From a virus: DNA of 29,993 nucleotides. Position 1 is the first letter of the stretch; the number at the start of each line of letters is the position of its first letter. The translations under genes were made by a program, and so were the position numbers. The stretch lies in IMG/VR virus record IMGVR_UViG_3300009285_008862, positions 1 through 29,993 of that record. The stretch is one strand, 5' to 3'. Shown piece by piece: positions 17,391-25,074 of this stretch. The notes under the pieces are model-generated. The model ran no database searches. It was not told the origin of the DNA and saw only the letters and a program-made list of their open reading frames with translations.

Positions 17391-17809
17391 TCTGCGCTCA
17401 CAGGCCTTTTGGCTGCCGTGTTGGATTCCGTGACGATCTTCTGAATCTCAGGATCAACGGGAAGTGGCTGAGGCTGGGTCAAGCTCGAACGCGGGCCCGA
17501 GACAATGGGCTTTGAGGAGCCTTTGAGTTCGCCGTTCACTTTCCAAACCTCCCCATTCGAGAAGGGCCTGGATTCTTCGATCTCTTTGACTTCGATATCA
17601 CTTTTGGCGATAAAGACTCCGACAATCCCATTGGAGTTAAACTGGATTTTCTTCTTTCCGCCTTCGACCCAGAGGGTCAAGGCTTTTCCGCGTGATGCGA
17701 AAACGATTGGTTCAAATGTTTTTTTCGGCTGCTCAGGCCGCGGTGCTTCAGGCGGAGCTACCTGGTTGACTATTTCACCTACAACGGGGACTTTCTTTGT
17801 GCGTGGCAT
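17387..17809 (-). CDS. Small phage protein, Lys/Pro-rich, function unknown
   Basis: This is a 140-residue protein. The N-terminal 30 residues are disordered, rich in Pro, Lys and Glu, followed by a short beta part (GKALTLWVEGGKKKIQFNSNG, GVFIAKSDIEVKEIEESRPF) and a Pro-rich tail. No signal peptide or membrane helix is present. The ribosome site AAGGAGG lies about 6 bases before the ATG. Its place between a small post-capsid gene and the first adaptor suggests a head-completion accessory protein. I do not recognise the family. Confidence 0.5.
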   Translation of the reverse strand: MPRTKKVPVVGEIVNQVAPPEAPRPEQPKKTFEPIVFASRGKALTLWVEGGKKKIQFNSNGIVGVFIAKSDIEVKEIEESRPFSNGEVWKVNGELKGSSKPIVSGPRSSLTQPQPLPVDPEIQKIVTESNTAAKRPVSAE

Positions 17810-17818
17810 AGTTCCTCC

Positions 17819-18037
17819 TTATGAATTTGGAATTACATCATCTACCGCGTCCGCCGCTATCCATGCCGCATTCCAAGCAATCGTCTTAAAGTGAACGGGC
17901 TTGGGCATCGGGCTTTTGGGATGGATCATTACTTTCGTGTTGTCCATCATGAAATTGTAGGTGGCGTTAAACACCTTCCGGGCCAGATCCGACCATTTCC
18001 GCCACTGTTTCTTGGGGACACGATAAAGGTTTCGCAT
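17819..18037 (-). CDS. Small conserved-type phage protein after the capsid block
   Basis: This is a 72-residue basic protein. The pattern VPKKQWRKWSDLARKVFNA, then MMDNTKVMIHPK, then AWNAAWIAADAVDD resembles small proteins I know from many phage structural modules next to capsid genes, of unknown role. It is helix-rich. It lies just past the terminator at 18051-18079, so its expression depends on read-through or on an unrecognised promoter. Confidence 0.58.
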   Translation of the reverse strand: MRNLYRVPKKQWRKWSDLARKVFNATYNFMMDNTKVMIHPKSPMPKPVHFKTIAWNAAWIAADAVDDVIPNS

Positions 18038-18050
18038 ACGTATTACTCCC

Positions 18051-18079
18051 GAAAAAGAAAGGGGCGAGCCTCCGCCCCT
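18051..18079 (-). terminator. Intrinsic terminator after the capsid/decoration genes
   Basis: On the minus strand AGGGGCG (18079-18073) pairs perfectly with CGCCCCT (18066-18060) around a 6-base loop, followed by TTTCTTTTTC. This is a GC-rich 7-bp stem with a T tract, 9 bases past the stop of the 159-residue gene. It is probably partial, so that capsid mRNA is enriched over the downstream connector genes. Confidence 0.7.
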
Positions 18080-18087
18080 AACGTGAA

Positions 18088-18567
18088 TTAATGACCCCGC
18101 TTGTGAGCCACCAAGTAGAGATTGACTATGGTGTCTTCTTCATTTGGGGTTGAAACATCTGATCCAGTCAGCGACAAACGCGCGGTTTTGACTCCGTTTG
18201 TAGCGATAACGCCTACATAGGTCAGAACCTCGAGTTTTGCTTGTGTCGTATCGTTCACCGTTCCCAGTGTTCCCGAGTAGTTTGAACCATTATCAAACGA
18301 GCCAACCAGGATGGTCTTAAACTTCGGCACACCGACAACGCTTGTCGAACGAACCCAGCAATAGATGCTGTCGTACGGTGCGACGGAAAACTTAACGCTC
18401 GTCACCGTTGCGGCTGAATCGGATGTGAACGGGCTCCATGCTGTGACTTGCAGGATGTCAACGGTCTGACTCAAATTGTCACCGTAATTACTTACGGCAA
18501 CCGTCTGAGCATTCACCGTCAACACCAGCGTCATCAGAAGGGCCAAAACAAACATGATGCGTTTCAT
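18088..18567 (-). CDS. Signal-peptide protein beside the capsid gene (possible decoration protein)
   Basis: This is a 159-residue protein. The N-terminus (residues 1-20) has K/R at positions 2-3, then a long Leu/Met/Val core, ending VNA before QTVAVS: a good Sec signal peptide. The mature part is beta-rich (VTSVKFSVAPYDSIYCWVRS, FKTILVGSFDNGSNYSG, KTARLSLTGSDVS). The ribosome site AAAGGA lies about 10 bases before the ATG, 21 bases past the capsid stop. Position would suit a head decoration or cement protein. The leader is hard to reconcile with cytoplasmic head assembly, so a phage-encoded exported protein is the alternative. Confidence 0.6.
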   Translation of the reverse strand: MKRIMFVLALLMTLVLTVNAQTVAVSNYGDNLSQTVDILQVTAWSPFTSDSAATVTSVKFSVAPYDSIYCWVRSTSVVGVPKFKTILVGSFDNGSNYSGTLGTVNDTTQAKLEVLTYVGVIATNGVKTARLSLTGSDVSTPNEEDTIVNLYLVAHKRGH

Positions 18568-18588
18568 TACTTTTCAGTCCTTTCTGAT

Positions 18589-19776
18589 TTATGCAGCGTA
18601 GAGGATGCCCTGTTTTTCTTCGTTCGGAATCTGGATGCCAACGTCCATGAGAATCTTGGTCGTTGACCCGTCCGTTCCAGGTGTCTCAACGTTTTCCTCG
18701 ACCCGGAATCTTCGCGAACCCTTCTTGTCGTTTGCCATGAAGCGCAAAGCGACATCATCGGGGTCAATGGAGAATCCGTAGTTCGTGTACTTCCCATCAA
18801 GCACCGGATCCCATACGACATCGACAACTCCCGTATCGGGATAAAGGCGTGTCATCTGGACTCCGAACTCGGTGGTAACGTTGTCTTTGAGCTGGACCTT
18901 TGCAGCAACCATCGCATTGATGTCGGATAACTGCTGAGAACCGACATAATGAATTCGGCGTTTCGATCCTCTGGCAAAGACTTTCAGCCAGTGAGCATTC
19001 CACTGGGCGAGCGTCATTCCGCCTGCCGTATAGGTGGAGAGATTGGTCGTAATCCGGCCCAAGGCTCCGTTACCATACGTCCAGAGATAGGAGGAAACAG
19101 TACGCGTTGCCGGTGTTGCGGTGGAGAGCAGGAAGAATCGCTCGACTTTGAGCTTCATCTCCTTGATCTTCTTTTCCACCTGTTCGTCGTGGGTTTCCCC
19201 ATCCGTCCAGGCTTCGCCCGCTTCATCGCGGCCGGTGGTGGCAACGGCATCCGTGAAGATGGTGAGGTAATTGTTTTTCTCAATCGCCTCAGTGGACATT
19301 GCCGTCGGTGTTCCGGCGTACTCGTTGTTCAGATTGCCGAGGATCTTGATGTTTGTTCCGTTTGCGGCGGCAAGCAAGTTCGTCGAAGCATCCAGAGAGC
19401 TGATTGCAACCGACGTGCTGGAAGGCGTGGCGGTTACATAGGCCATCTGGTCACTGTCTTCAATGAGAATAATATCATTCGCCTTGAAGTAGGTGTAGTT
19501 CGTGATGATGAGCGTGCCTGTCGCGGCACTGGGAGCGGCAAAAGCAGCTCCAAGCGCGGCCTGATGCGGGAAATACTCATCTTCAAACCATGAGAATTTT
19601 CCGGTCTTGTTGATAACCTTCTTCTGCTTGACCCCGGCAGAGAAGAACAAGAACTGAAGGAACGGCGTTTGATACGGCTCCAAAAGAAATAGAGCGCGTT
19701 CTATGTCCGGCTTCAGTTGCGCGGCTGGGTACGATTGGCTTGACCGTACGCCAGAGATGACGCCTGTTATTGCCAT
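18589..19776 (-). CDS. Major capsid protein, SU10-like (DUF5309 type)
   Basis: This is a 395-residue protein. After the N-terminal arm comes a typical SU10-like start, ALFLLEPYQTPFLQFLFF, then GKFSWFEDEYFPHQAALGAA. A central region follows with YFKANDIILIEDSDQMAYV and VKKKI-like helices around EQVEKKIKEMKLKVERFFLL. The C-terminal part has IHYVGSQQLSDINAM, TRLYPDTGVVDVVWDPVLDG and a TTKILMDVGIQIPNEE ending. The order and motifs match HK97-fold capsid proteins of the SU10 type. It lies directly after the scaffold gene, as expected. No prohead protease gene is apparent next to it, so scaffold removal may not need cleavage by a recognised enzyme. Confidence 0.82.
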   Translation of the reverse strand: MAITGVISGVRSSQSYPAAQLKPDIERALFLLEPYQTPFLQFLFFSAGVKQKKVINKTGKFSWFEDEYFPHQAALGAAFAAPSAATGTLIITNYTYFKANDIILIEDSDQMAYVTATPSSTSVAISSLDASTNLLAAANGTNIKILGNLNNEYAGTPTAMSTEAIEKNNYLTIFTDAVATTGRDEAGEAWTDGETHDEQVEKKIKEMKLKVERFFLLSTATPATRTVSSYLWTYGNGALGRITTNLSTYTAGGMTLAQWNAHWLKVFARGSKRRIHYVGSQQLSDINAMVAAKVQLKDNVTTEFGVQMTRLYPDTGVVDVVWDPVLDGKYTNYGFSIDPDDVALRFMANDKKGSRRFRVEENVETPGTDGSTTKILMDVGIQIPNEEKQGILYAA

Positions 19777-19795
19777 TTAGAATCTACGTCCTGTT

Positions 19796-20740
19796 CTATC
19801 CTCGAGTGCCCGGTTGGGGCATTTTGCCTTCGTTGCGCTCGATGATTTTTTGTATGGCCGGGGAAAGTTCAGAGTCCTCCGACTTGACCTTGACCGAAGC
19901 CTTTTCCTTCTCGGGAGCACTCTCGATCTTGCGTTTCAACGCCTCCATTGACGCTTTGGCCTCTTTACGCTTCTCTTCGGGTGTCCCTGCTGTAAGGCGC
20001 TTATTCTCCTGCATGTAATACCAGGCGGCAATATCGCTGGCTAACAACTCCGGCTTGCCGTGGTACATGGCGGGATTTTCAGCGACAACGGGAGCGATGA
20101 ATTCACCAAACCCCTTTTGGATAGCTGTCATATCCGCCCCTTCAGGGAGTTTTGAAGCCACAAGTTCTGTGGCCTTGATGATGTTCGCTCTCGCTTCTTC
20201 CGAGCGTTGACGTTCCTCGGCCACAGCCTGCAAGGGCTTGGTGTCGGCTTGCGACTGAAGTTTTGCAACCTTCGCCATGAGCTTCGCCAGTTCCTTCTTG
20301 TGTGCCTTCGGATCGTCAATGGGATCGGGGAGTTCGGTCTTCTCGATCAGTTCGTCGATCTCTTCCTCGACTGTTTTCGTAATTTGTGCATCAGCAACGG
20401 GCTTCTTCTCCGGCTCCTTCGCCTTTACAGGCGCGGTCTTCAGGGTGGAAAGCTCGTTTTCCGACTGGCTCAAACGCGTATTGAGCTGCCCGTAGCTTTT
20501 CAAGAGTTCCGTGACGGGTTTCCCCACCATGCTCTTTAAGCCGGGATAGTCTTTGACCATCTCTTCCGTGACTACCGGGACATCTGGTTTCGTCACTTCG
20601 CTTTGAGATGGAGCGAGTGGGCCTTCATTTCTGGCGACGATCTTGGCAACAACTCCCTCTTCCTCTTTCGGGGTTTCGAGAGCCGGGTCTTCCTTTTGAG
20701 GGGTTTCGACCTTCGGTTGTTCCTTTTTCTCTTCAGCCAT
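19796..20740 (-). CDS. Scaffolding-like protein
   Basis: I chose the ATG at 20740 (314 residues, MAEEKKEQPKVETPQ). AAAGGAG lies about 11 bases upstream, while the 43 extra codons reaching to 20869 overlap intergenic sequence and the 94-residue gene. The protein is strongly charged and helical, with an acidic, Pro-rich N-terminus. A predicted coiled coil spans about residues 80-165 (LKSYGQLNTRLSQSENELST; KELAKLMAKVAKLQSQAD). The C-terminus is basic (KASVKVKSEDSELSPAIQKI). Composition, coiled coil and position between portal and capsid are those of phage scaffolds, whose sequences vary too much for a firm family match. Confidence 0.68.
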   Translation of the reverse strand: MAEEKKEQPKVETPQKEDPALETPKEEEGVVAKIVARNEGPLAPSQSEVTKPDVPVVTEEMVKDYPGLKSMVGKPVTELLKSYGQLNTRLSQSENELSTLKTAPVKAKEPEKKPVADAQITKTVEEEIDELIEKTELPDPIDDPKAHKKELAKLMAKVAKLQSQADTKPLQAVAEERQRSEEARANIIKATELVASKLPEGADMTAIQKGFGEFIAPVVAENPAMYHGKPELLASDIAAWYYMQENKRLTAGTPEEKRKEAKASMEALKRKIESAPEKEKASVKVKSEDSELSPAIQKIIERNEGKMPQPGTRG

Positions 20741-20775
20741 GATTGTACAAACTCCTTTGAATGAATGATTGTTGG

Positions 20776-21060
20776 TTAAACTGCTGTGAGTTCTTTCATT
20801 GTCTCTTGTGCTCTCCTGGCGGCTTCCTTCGACTGTCTCAATCTCTCGCGCTCCTGAAACTTCTCCCATCCGCTCCTTTGGCCCGGTAAAGGCTTAACCG
20901 GCCTGCATGTGCCAAAGAACGAATGCCGAATGCCTGTCCGGTTCTGAGTCTTGACAAACTTCTGCATGGCCTTCGGTTCAGGCATCTTCACCGTGAATTT
21001 CTCCACCTTCGGCGCTTTCTTCGGGAAGAGTTTGCGGAAGAACTGTGAAAATCTCGTCAC
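20776..21060 (-). CDS. Small basic phage protein between portal and scaffold
   Basis: This is a 94-residue, strongly basic protein (FRKLFPKKAPKVEKF; then a C-terminal helix ERERLRQSKEAARRAQETMK). The start overlaps the portal stop by 4 bases. It has no signal peptide or clear motif. Possible roles are head assembly or nucleic-acid binding, but nothing in the sequence decides between them. A 35-base gap to the scaffold start contains that gene's ribosome site. Confidence 0.52.
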   Translation of the reverse strand: MTRFSQFFRKLFPKKAPKVEKFTVKMPEPKAMQKFVKTQNRTGIRHSFFGTCRPVKPLPGQRSGWEKFQERERLRQSKEAARRAQETMKELTAV

Positions 21061-22997
21061 TGCGCCGGTGCTCCTTTCATCCCATCCTGCAAGACTTTGG
21101 CCTTTTCGATGTTCAGTTTCTCCCGCTCCATATCCATTACCTGCTTCACTTGCTGTTGCTGTTGCTGAGCCTGTGCCTGATACGCTTCCCTGATCTTATT
21201 CTTCAGGGATGAATCCATTTTGATGAATTGAAGCACGACTTCAGACGGCAAGGGGGCTCCGGTGATCTTCTGGTAAGCAAGCAACTGATTGAGCTTTTGG
21301 TCTGCATCGATCTCCGTGAGCTCACCCTCGGAAATCACCAATTCCAGCCTTGCATCCTTCAGGTAAGAATCGGGATTGTCCTTCTGGTTGATATAGGCAA
21401 ATCCCGTCCCCGGCCTATTCTCTGACTGCTCATAGACCTTTTTCCGGGTCAAGAGCGCCTTCATCTGGTCATCCAACGAATCCCCGGCAACCTTCACCGT
21501 CCGTTCGGCGGTCTGATATATGCCGATCCAGTCAAGGACCACCTGCCCAACATGGCCCTTCCACCTCATCAGATTGTCGATGAAAAGCTCCGCCACCAGT
21601 TGACCCTGAGACTGCTTCAAAGCAATGGCCTTGCCGGATTCATTCGATTGGTCCTTCAATCCTGAGAACGACCTGCCGCCGGCCAAATCCTCCACAAAGT
21701 TCTGCATGATCGCCGCGAGCTGAAAATACTGCTGCTTTGCTCCTACGGATTCAATCGGAATGACAGCCCTTTCCGGCCCCCGTTTGAACACCGTTCCGCC
21801 CGACTTCGTGATCTTCCTCTGCGCTGATTCGGGGGTTTCATTTTGGGCCAGAGCCTCGACGTTGATCTCGTACGCGTTCTTTACATCCGTTCCGAGTGAG
21901 TAATCAATCTGACTGATAAGGCGGTCAAGGAACACTTGGGGATCCTTGAGCAAGTCCGTCATCGTCCACCAGTCATCCAAGAGGTGAAAGGCTCGGTACA
22001 CGATCAAGGGACATTGGTCAGCGTCAAGTTCAGTCTCTTCGTAGGCCAAAATGCCAACGTAGGTGAAGACATACTTATCCAGCTTGTCCTCAACCTTGCG
22101 AATGATTTCCGATTCACCCGGCCTCTGGCCGATGGAGAGATAGGGCACTTTCATCTCGAGAATCTTCTCTTCAGCCTCTTTCCGTGTTCGGTATTTCCCC
22201 ACAGCCCGGGAGGCCATCTTCCCGTTCAAATTCAAATAGTCATCGAACAGGGCGCAGAAGTACGTCCTTTTCACCCTCTGATAATGCGTGACTTCGGTAA
22301 TCAAGTCGTAATCAGTGTTACCTGATTTTGATACATTGACGAAGTAATTGTAGATCAGGCGGTCATTCGTAGAAAACGCATCCCCTACGGAAATCCTGTC
22401 CACAATCGCCCCGTACTCGTCCCTCATATCCTTCCGGTATCGCGGCCGTCTTTTGGCAATAAACAAGGCATCTCTCAGGAGATAGTCCCTTGCGTTCGCA
22501 TCCCAGATCACGAGCTTGTAATCAAGCGGCCTGCACATGACAACGGTATTGTAATCCTCATCATGGTCCAGATACACCTCCACTGCACCGTAATCGACTC
22601 CTACGCCTTGAGCGAAGGTTTCAGACTCCACGTATTTGAAGGAAGCCCGGCGTTCAAAGTCCTTCATTTCGATTGTGGCGAGTTCCGCCTTCACATCATC
22701 AGCCGGATCCTGAGCCGCATCCACTCTGAAGCCAGTCCTGGTATTCCTTTGCAGAGCGCAAATGGTATTGATCTTGTTCGCAATCAAGGCAAAGGAATAG
22801 GCTTGCCGGGTCTTCTCGATGTCCGCCTTCTGCTTCTTGCTCCAATGCTGATACTTGATATACCGCTCGTTCTCATCCCCTCTTTCCCATGAGGGGGAAA
22901 AGGTTGGGAGAATGTCGGTGTGGAGTTGCACCAAGTCCGAGTAGGAAATCGGTGTGCCGGTTATGAATTCAGCGGTCTTTGTAGTTTTCTTAGGCAT
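21057..22997 (-). CDS. Portal protein, P22-like
   Basis: This is a 646-residue protein, near the usual length of P22-type portals. The N-terminal part has the standard wording ERYIKYQHWSKKQKADIEKT, then INTICALQRNTRTGFRVDAA. CRPLDYKLVIWDANARDYLL and KRRPRYRKDM follow, as in the P22 family. The later LLDDWWTMTDLLKDPQVFLD and GSSG-free FVEDLAGGRSFSGLKDQSNE match the crown-proximal portion. The C-terminus is Gln-rich (QAQAQQQQQQVKQ) and helical, suggesting a barrel extension. It forms the ring through which DNA enters the head. The gene starts 8 bases inside the end of the small Cys/His gene and follows terL, the usual order. Confidence 0.85.
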   Translation of the reverse strand: MPKKTTKTAEFITGTPISYSDLVQLHTDILPTFSPSWERGDENERYIKYQHWSKKQKADIEKTRQAYSFALIANKINTICALQRNTRTGFRVDAAQDPADDVKAELATIEMKDFERRASFKYVESETFAQGVGVDYGAVEVYLDHDEDYNTVVMCRPLDYKLVIWDANARDYLLRDALFIAKRRPRYRKDMRDEYGAIVDRISVGDAFSTNDRLIYNYFVNVSKSGNTDYDLITEVTHYQRVKRTYFCALFDDYLNLNGKMASRAVGKYRTRKEAEEKILEMKVPYLSIGQRPGESEIIRKVEDKLDKYVFTYVGILAYEETELDADQCPLIVYRAFHLLDDWWTMTDLLKDPQVFLDRLISQIDYSLGTDVKNAYEINVEALAQNETPESAQRKITKSGGTVFKRGPERAVIPIESVGAKQQYFQLAAIMQNFVEDLAGGRSFSGLKDQSNESGKAIALKQSQGQLVAELFIDNLMRWKGHVGQVVLDWIGIYQTAERTVKVAGDSLDDQMKALLTRKKVYEQSENRPGTGFAYINQKDNPDSYLKDARLELVISEGELTEIDADQKLNQLLAYQKITGAPLPSEVVLQFIKMDSSLKNKIREAYQAQAQQQQQQVKQVMDMEREKLNIEKAKVLQDGMKGAPAQ

Positions 22998-23187
22998 TGG
23001 CGAGTAAGATCAACCTTCCCAGTGGCATGGCTCTATGAGATGCGCCCGGATGATGAAACGTGACGCTTTGCAAGTGCTTCTGACAATACTTCACCCCATC
23101 CAAGTCCCATACTGCGCGTTCATCGCAGCGGTGGAAATGCTTCTCTCCATTCTGCTTCTCGATCCATTGGCATTGATGCTTGTCCAT
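22990..23187 (-). CDS. Small Cys/His protein between terL and portal
   Basis: This is a 65-residue protein. Cys and His are spaced as in a small zinc-binding fold (C6 in HQCQWIE, H-x-C in KHFHRCDE, then YCQKH), followed by a His-rich segment TFHHPGASH. The ATG shares its A with the terL TGA, and the gene overlaps the portal start by 8 bases, so it is firmly embedded in the packaging operon. A zinc-knuckle accessory to packaging is an inference. Function is unknown. Confidence 0.55.
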   Translation of the reverse strand: MDKHQCQWIEKQNGEKHFHRCDERAVWDLDGVKYCQKHLQSVTFHHPGASHRAMPLGRLILLANA

Positions 23188-24692
23188 CAGAACCTCGCCC
23201 GGATGTCTTCAGCCTCTTCGGATTCAATAAGGTCGCGGGCACGCGGTGGCAGTGCAGGCGGACCCTTCTTGAGAGGCTTTCGTATTGCCATTGTGCAGTA
23301 TTTGGCTGCATCGTAGGGATCTTCAATGGTCTGACCTCGGATGAAATCAAGCCCTTCAACACTCTCCTTGTCCGATTGGAAAACAGGCATTGTCACACGC
23401 AAATGCTGACAGTTCCTTGTCACAAAGAAATGCGGACGCTTCTCGTATTCACCCTGTTTGTTCTTCCGCCAGTCCAGGAGTTCCCTCATCACCTCGTTTG
23501 TCACTGCCCGGTATCCCTTTTTGTCCGTTGAGGCTTTTGAAACCTTTATCATTTGCGGAGCGTTTTCGCCCATCTTCAGCTTGAATACGTCCCTGAAAAT
23601 CTGAGCCGGGGTCTTATCGGTCCCGTAATAGTTCTTCAGGTCGATGTCCATGTTGGTGTCGTAGTACATCCTCAGTTTCTTCAAGCCAGCATTTATCAGC
23701 ACATCGGCTATTTCATTGGCTCGCTCTGCCGGGCTCATGGCCTCAGTGTAGCATTCGAGGAAATTGACAATCGTGCCTTCGTGATCCATGAACTGAACCT
23801 CGAGCACCGTTCTCTCGCCGTAATCCAATCCGGCCACGACTTCAGCACCCTCCGGCGGGCTCATGGGGTCAATGATATGCAGATCACGCCTCCACATGGA
23901 GAAAAACTGCCCTTCAAACACATCGAAGTCCCCCAGAAGCTGGGCCTTGCGCTGAGATTCAGGCTTTGCATCCAAGTTCCTGCCGTAATCGCTTCTGGTG
24001 ATGAAATACTGAAAACGCCTGTCGCTATCCCACAAGTAGTATTCAGCCACCGTAAGATGATCCTGAATGAGTGCCTTCCTTACCCATTCCACATTGTCCC
24101 ACCCGTAGGCACGGATAAAGGCGTATTCCTCCGGTCGTTCGTAGGACTCATACTGCTTGTCAAGGAAAATTCGCTTGTGATACTGGTGGCCTGCATCCCC
24201 AGGATTGAAGGTCAATAACATTTTCGGGGTAATATCAAGGTTGGTTGTGCAGCGGTTGATGGTTTCGAGGAACTCAATCTGTTCCTGCGTGAATTGCTCG
24301 GATTGATCGACAATCACATCGGCAGCCTCTTTACCAATGAATCTGAAAATGTCATCGTAATTGTCACTGGAGATAAAACGGATATAAGAACCATTCGGAA
24401 ATTCGACAATCTTTTCCTGCTTCTTGAAATACTGCTCAAGAATCGGGTATTCTCGCATCATGGGTCGAATGTGGTTATCTCTCAAATCGTCCAATGTCTT
24501 GCGAATAAGATAACCTGGAGTGTTTGCATATTTCAACCGGCGAAGAATCATTACAGCCCTTGCACCATGGCTCTTTGCCCCGCCTCTGGAGCCCCCGTAG
24601 CCGAAGATCCTCTCCGGCCCTTGGTCATAACGCTCAAATAGTTCCCGTTGCTTTGGCTGAAGGGCTATGTCAATCGGGATTCGGTTGCTCAT
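23187..24692 (-). CDS. terL: Terminase large subunit (TerL)
   Basis: This is a 501-residue DNA-packaging motor and nuclease. The Walker A motif is G33-GSRGGAK-SH. The coupling motif is LLTFNPGD (about residues 159-166). The Walker B strand reads ADVIVD129-Q130, with Gln where terminases normally have the catalytic Glu. The codon is caa, one base from gaa. The RNase H-like nuclease part shows its acidic residues at D290 (AGLDYGE), D345 (YYDTN) and D458/D461 (EDPYDAAK). The gene overlaps the small subunit gene by 4 bases and abuts the small Cys/His gene. The protein is full length and unbroken, so it is presumably functional with E132 or another residue compensating, or the Gln is a sequence error. 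Confidence 0.9.
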   Translation of the reverse strand: MSNRIPIDIALQPKQRELFERYDQGPERIFGYGGSRGGAKSHGARAVMILRRLKYANTPGYLIRKTLDDLRDNHIRPMMREYPILEQYFKKQEKIVEFPNGSYIRFISSDNYDDIFRFIGKEAADVIVDQSEQFTQEQIEFLETINRCTTNLDITPKMLLTFNPGDAGHQYHKRIFLDKQYESYERPEEYAFIRAYGWDNVEWVRKALIQDHLTVAEYYLWDSDRRFQYFITRSDYGRNLDAKPESQRKAQLLGDFDVFEGQFFSMWRRDLHIIDPMSPPEGAEVVAGLDYGERTVLEVQFMDHEGTIVNFLECYTEAMSPAERANEIADVLINAGLKKLRMYYDTNMDIDLKNYYGTDKTPAQIFRDVFKLKMGENAPQMIKVSKASTDKKGYRAVTNEVMRELLDWRKNKQGEYEKRPHFFVTRNCQHLRVTMPVFQSDKESVEGLDFIRGQTIEDPYDAAKYCTMAIRKPLKKGPPALPPRARDLIESEEAEDIRARF

Positions 24693-24958
24693 TTCACGCT
24701 TCGGATAGTGATGTCAAAGCCTTCCGGTGCTGTGTGCTCGAGCGTTTGCGGAGCCTTGCCGATCTTCTGCTCTGCCACAAACTGAGCCGCAGAAATGGCC
24801 GCCTTCAGGTTCTTCTTCCGGTTCCCCATTGCATAGCGAAACGTCTCAAGGGCAAGGTCAAAATCTGCATCGGTAATCTTTTCACGGAGCCTGTTGACAA
24901 CTTCTGTCTCAAGTTTCGGCTTACGTCCTGAATTCGGTCTTTTGCCACCGTTCTTCAT
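24689..24958 (-). CDS. terS: Terminase small subunit-like protein (TerS)
   Basis: This is an 89-residue protein, short for TerS but with the typical parts. The start is NGGKRPNSGRKPK, the AT-hook-like basic motif common at phage TerS N-termini. A helical centre follows (LREKITDADFDLALETFRYA), then ISAAQFVAEQKIGKAPQTLE, the common TerS C-terminal phrase. It would recognise phage DNA and present it to TerL. It is the first gene after the terminator at 25002-25040 and overlaps terL by 4 bases. The region 24959-25001 should hold its promoter, but I see no convincing consensus there. Confidence 0.75.
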   Translation of the reverse strand: MKNGGKRPNSGRKPKLETEVVNRLREKITDADFDLALETFRYAMGNRKKNLKAAISAAQFVAEQKIGKAPQTLEHTAPEGFDITIRSVK

Positions 24959-24988
24959 CCAACTGGTTCCCTGATTTTATCACTTCCT

Positions 24989-25040
24989 AAAAATGAGAAA
25001 AGCCGCAAAGTGAGGACTTGATCTGTCCTTACCTTGCGGC
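24989..25040 (-). terminator. Strong intrinsic terminator between early-type and packaging genes
   Basis: On the minus strand GCCGCAAGGTAAGGAC (25040-25025) pairs with GTCCTCACTTTGCGGC (25017-25002), a 16-bp stem with one G-U and one A-C pair around a 7-base loop. A TTTTCTCATTTTT tract follows (25001-24989). It lies 35 bases past the stop of the 61-residue gene and 31 bases before terS, so it separates two transcription units. The rest of the 115-base gap shows nothing I can name. Confidence 0.75.
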
Positions 25041-25074
25041 CAGTTATTCTGGTACGCGCGTTATGTTTTTACAC

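Noticed and set aside
20741-20869. Longer scaffold start at 20869.
   Set aside because: The extra codons overlap the neighbouring 94-residue gene and lack a ribosome site; AAAGGAG precedes the ATG at 20740.
23553-24218. Long plus-strand frame (221 residues) across terL.
   Set aside because: It lies antisense inside a clear terminase gene, and its translation has no recognisable motif or ribosome site.
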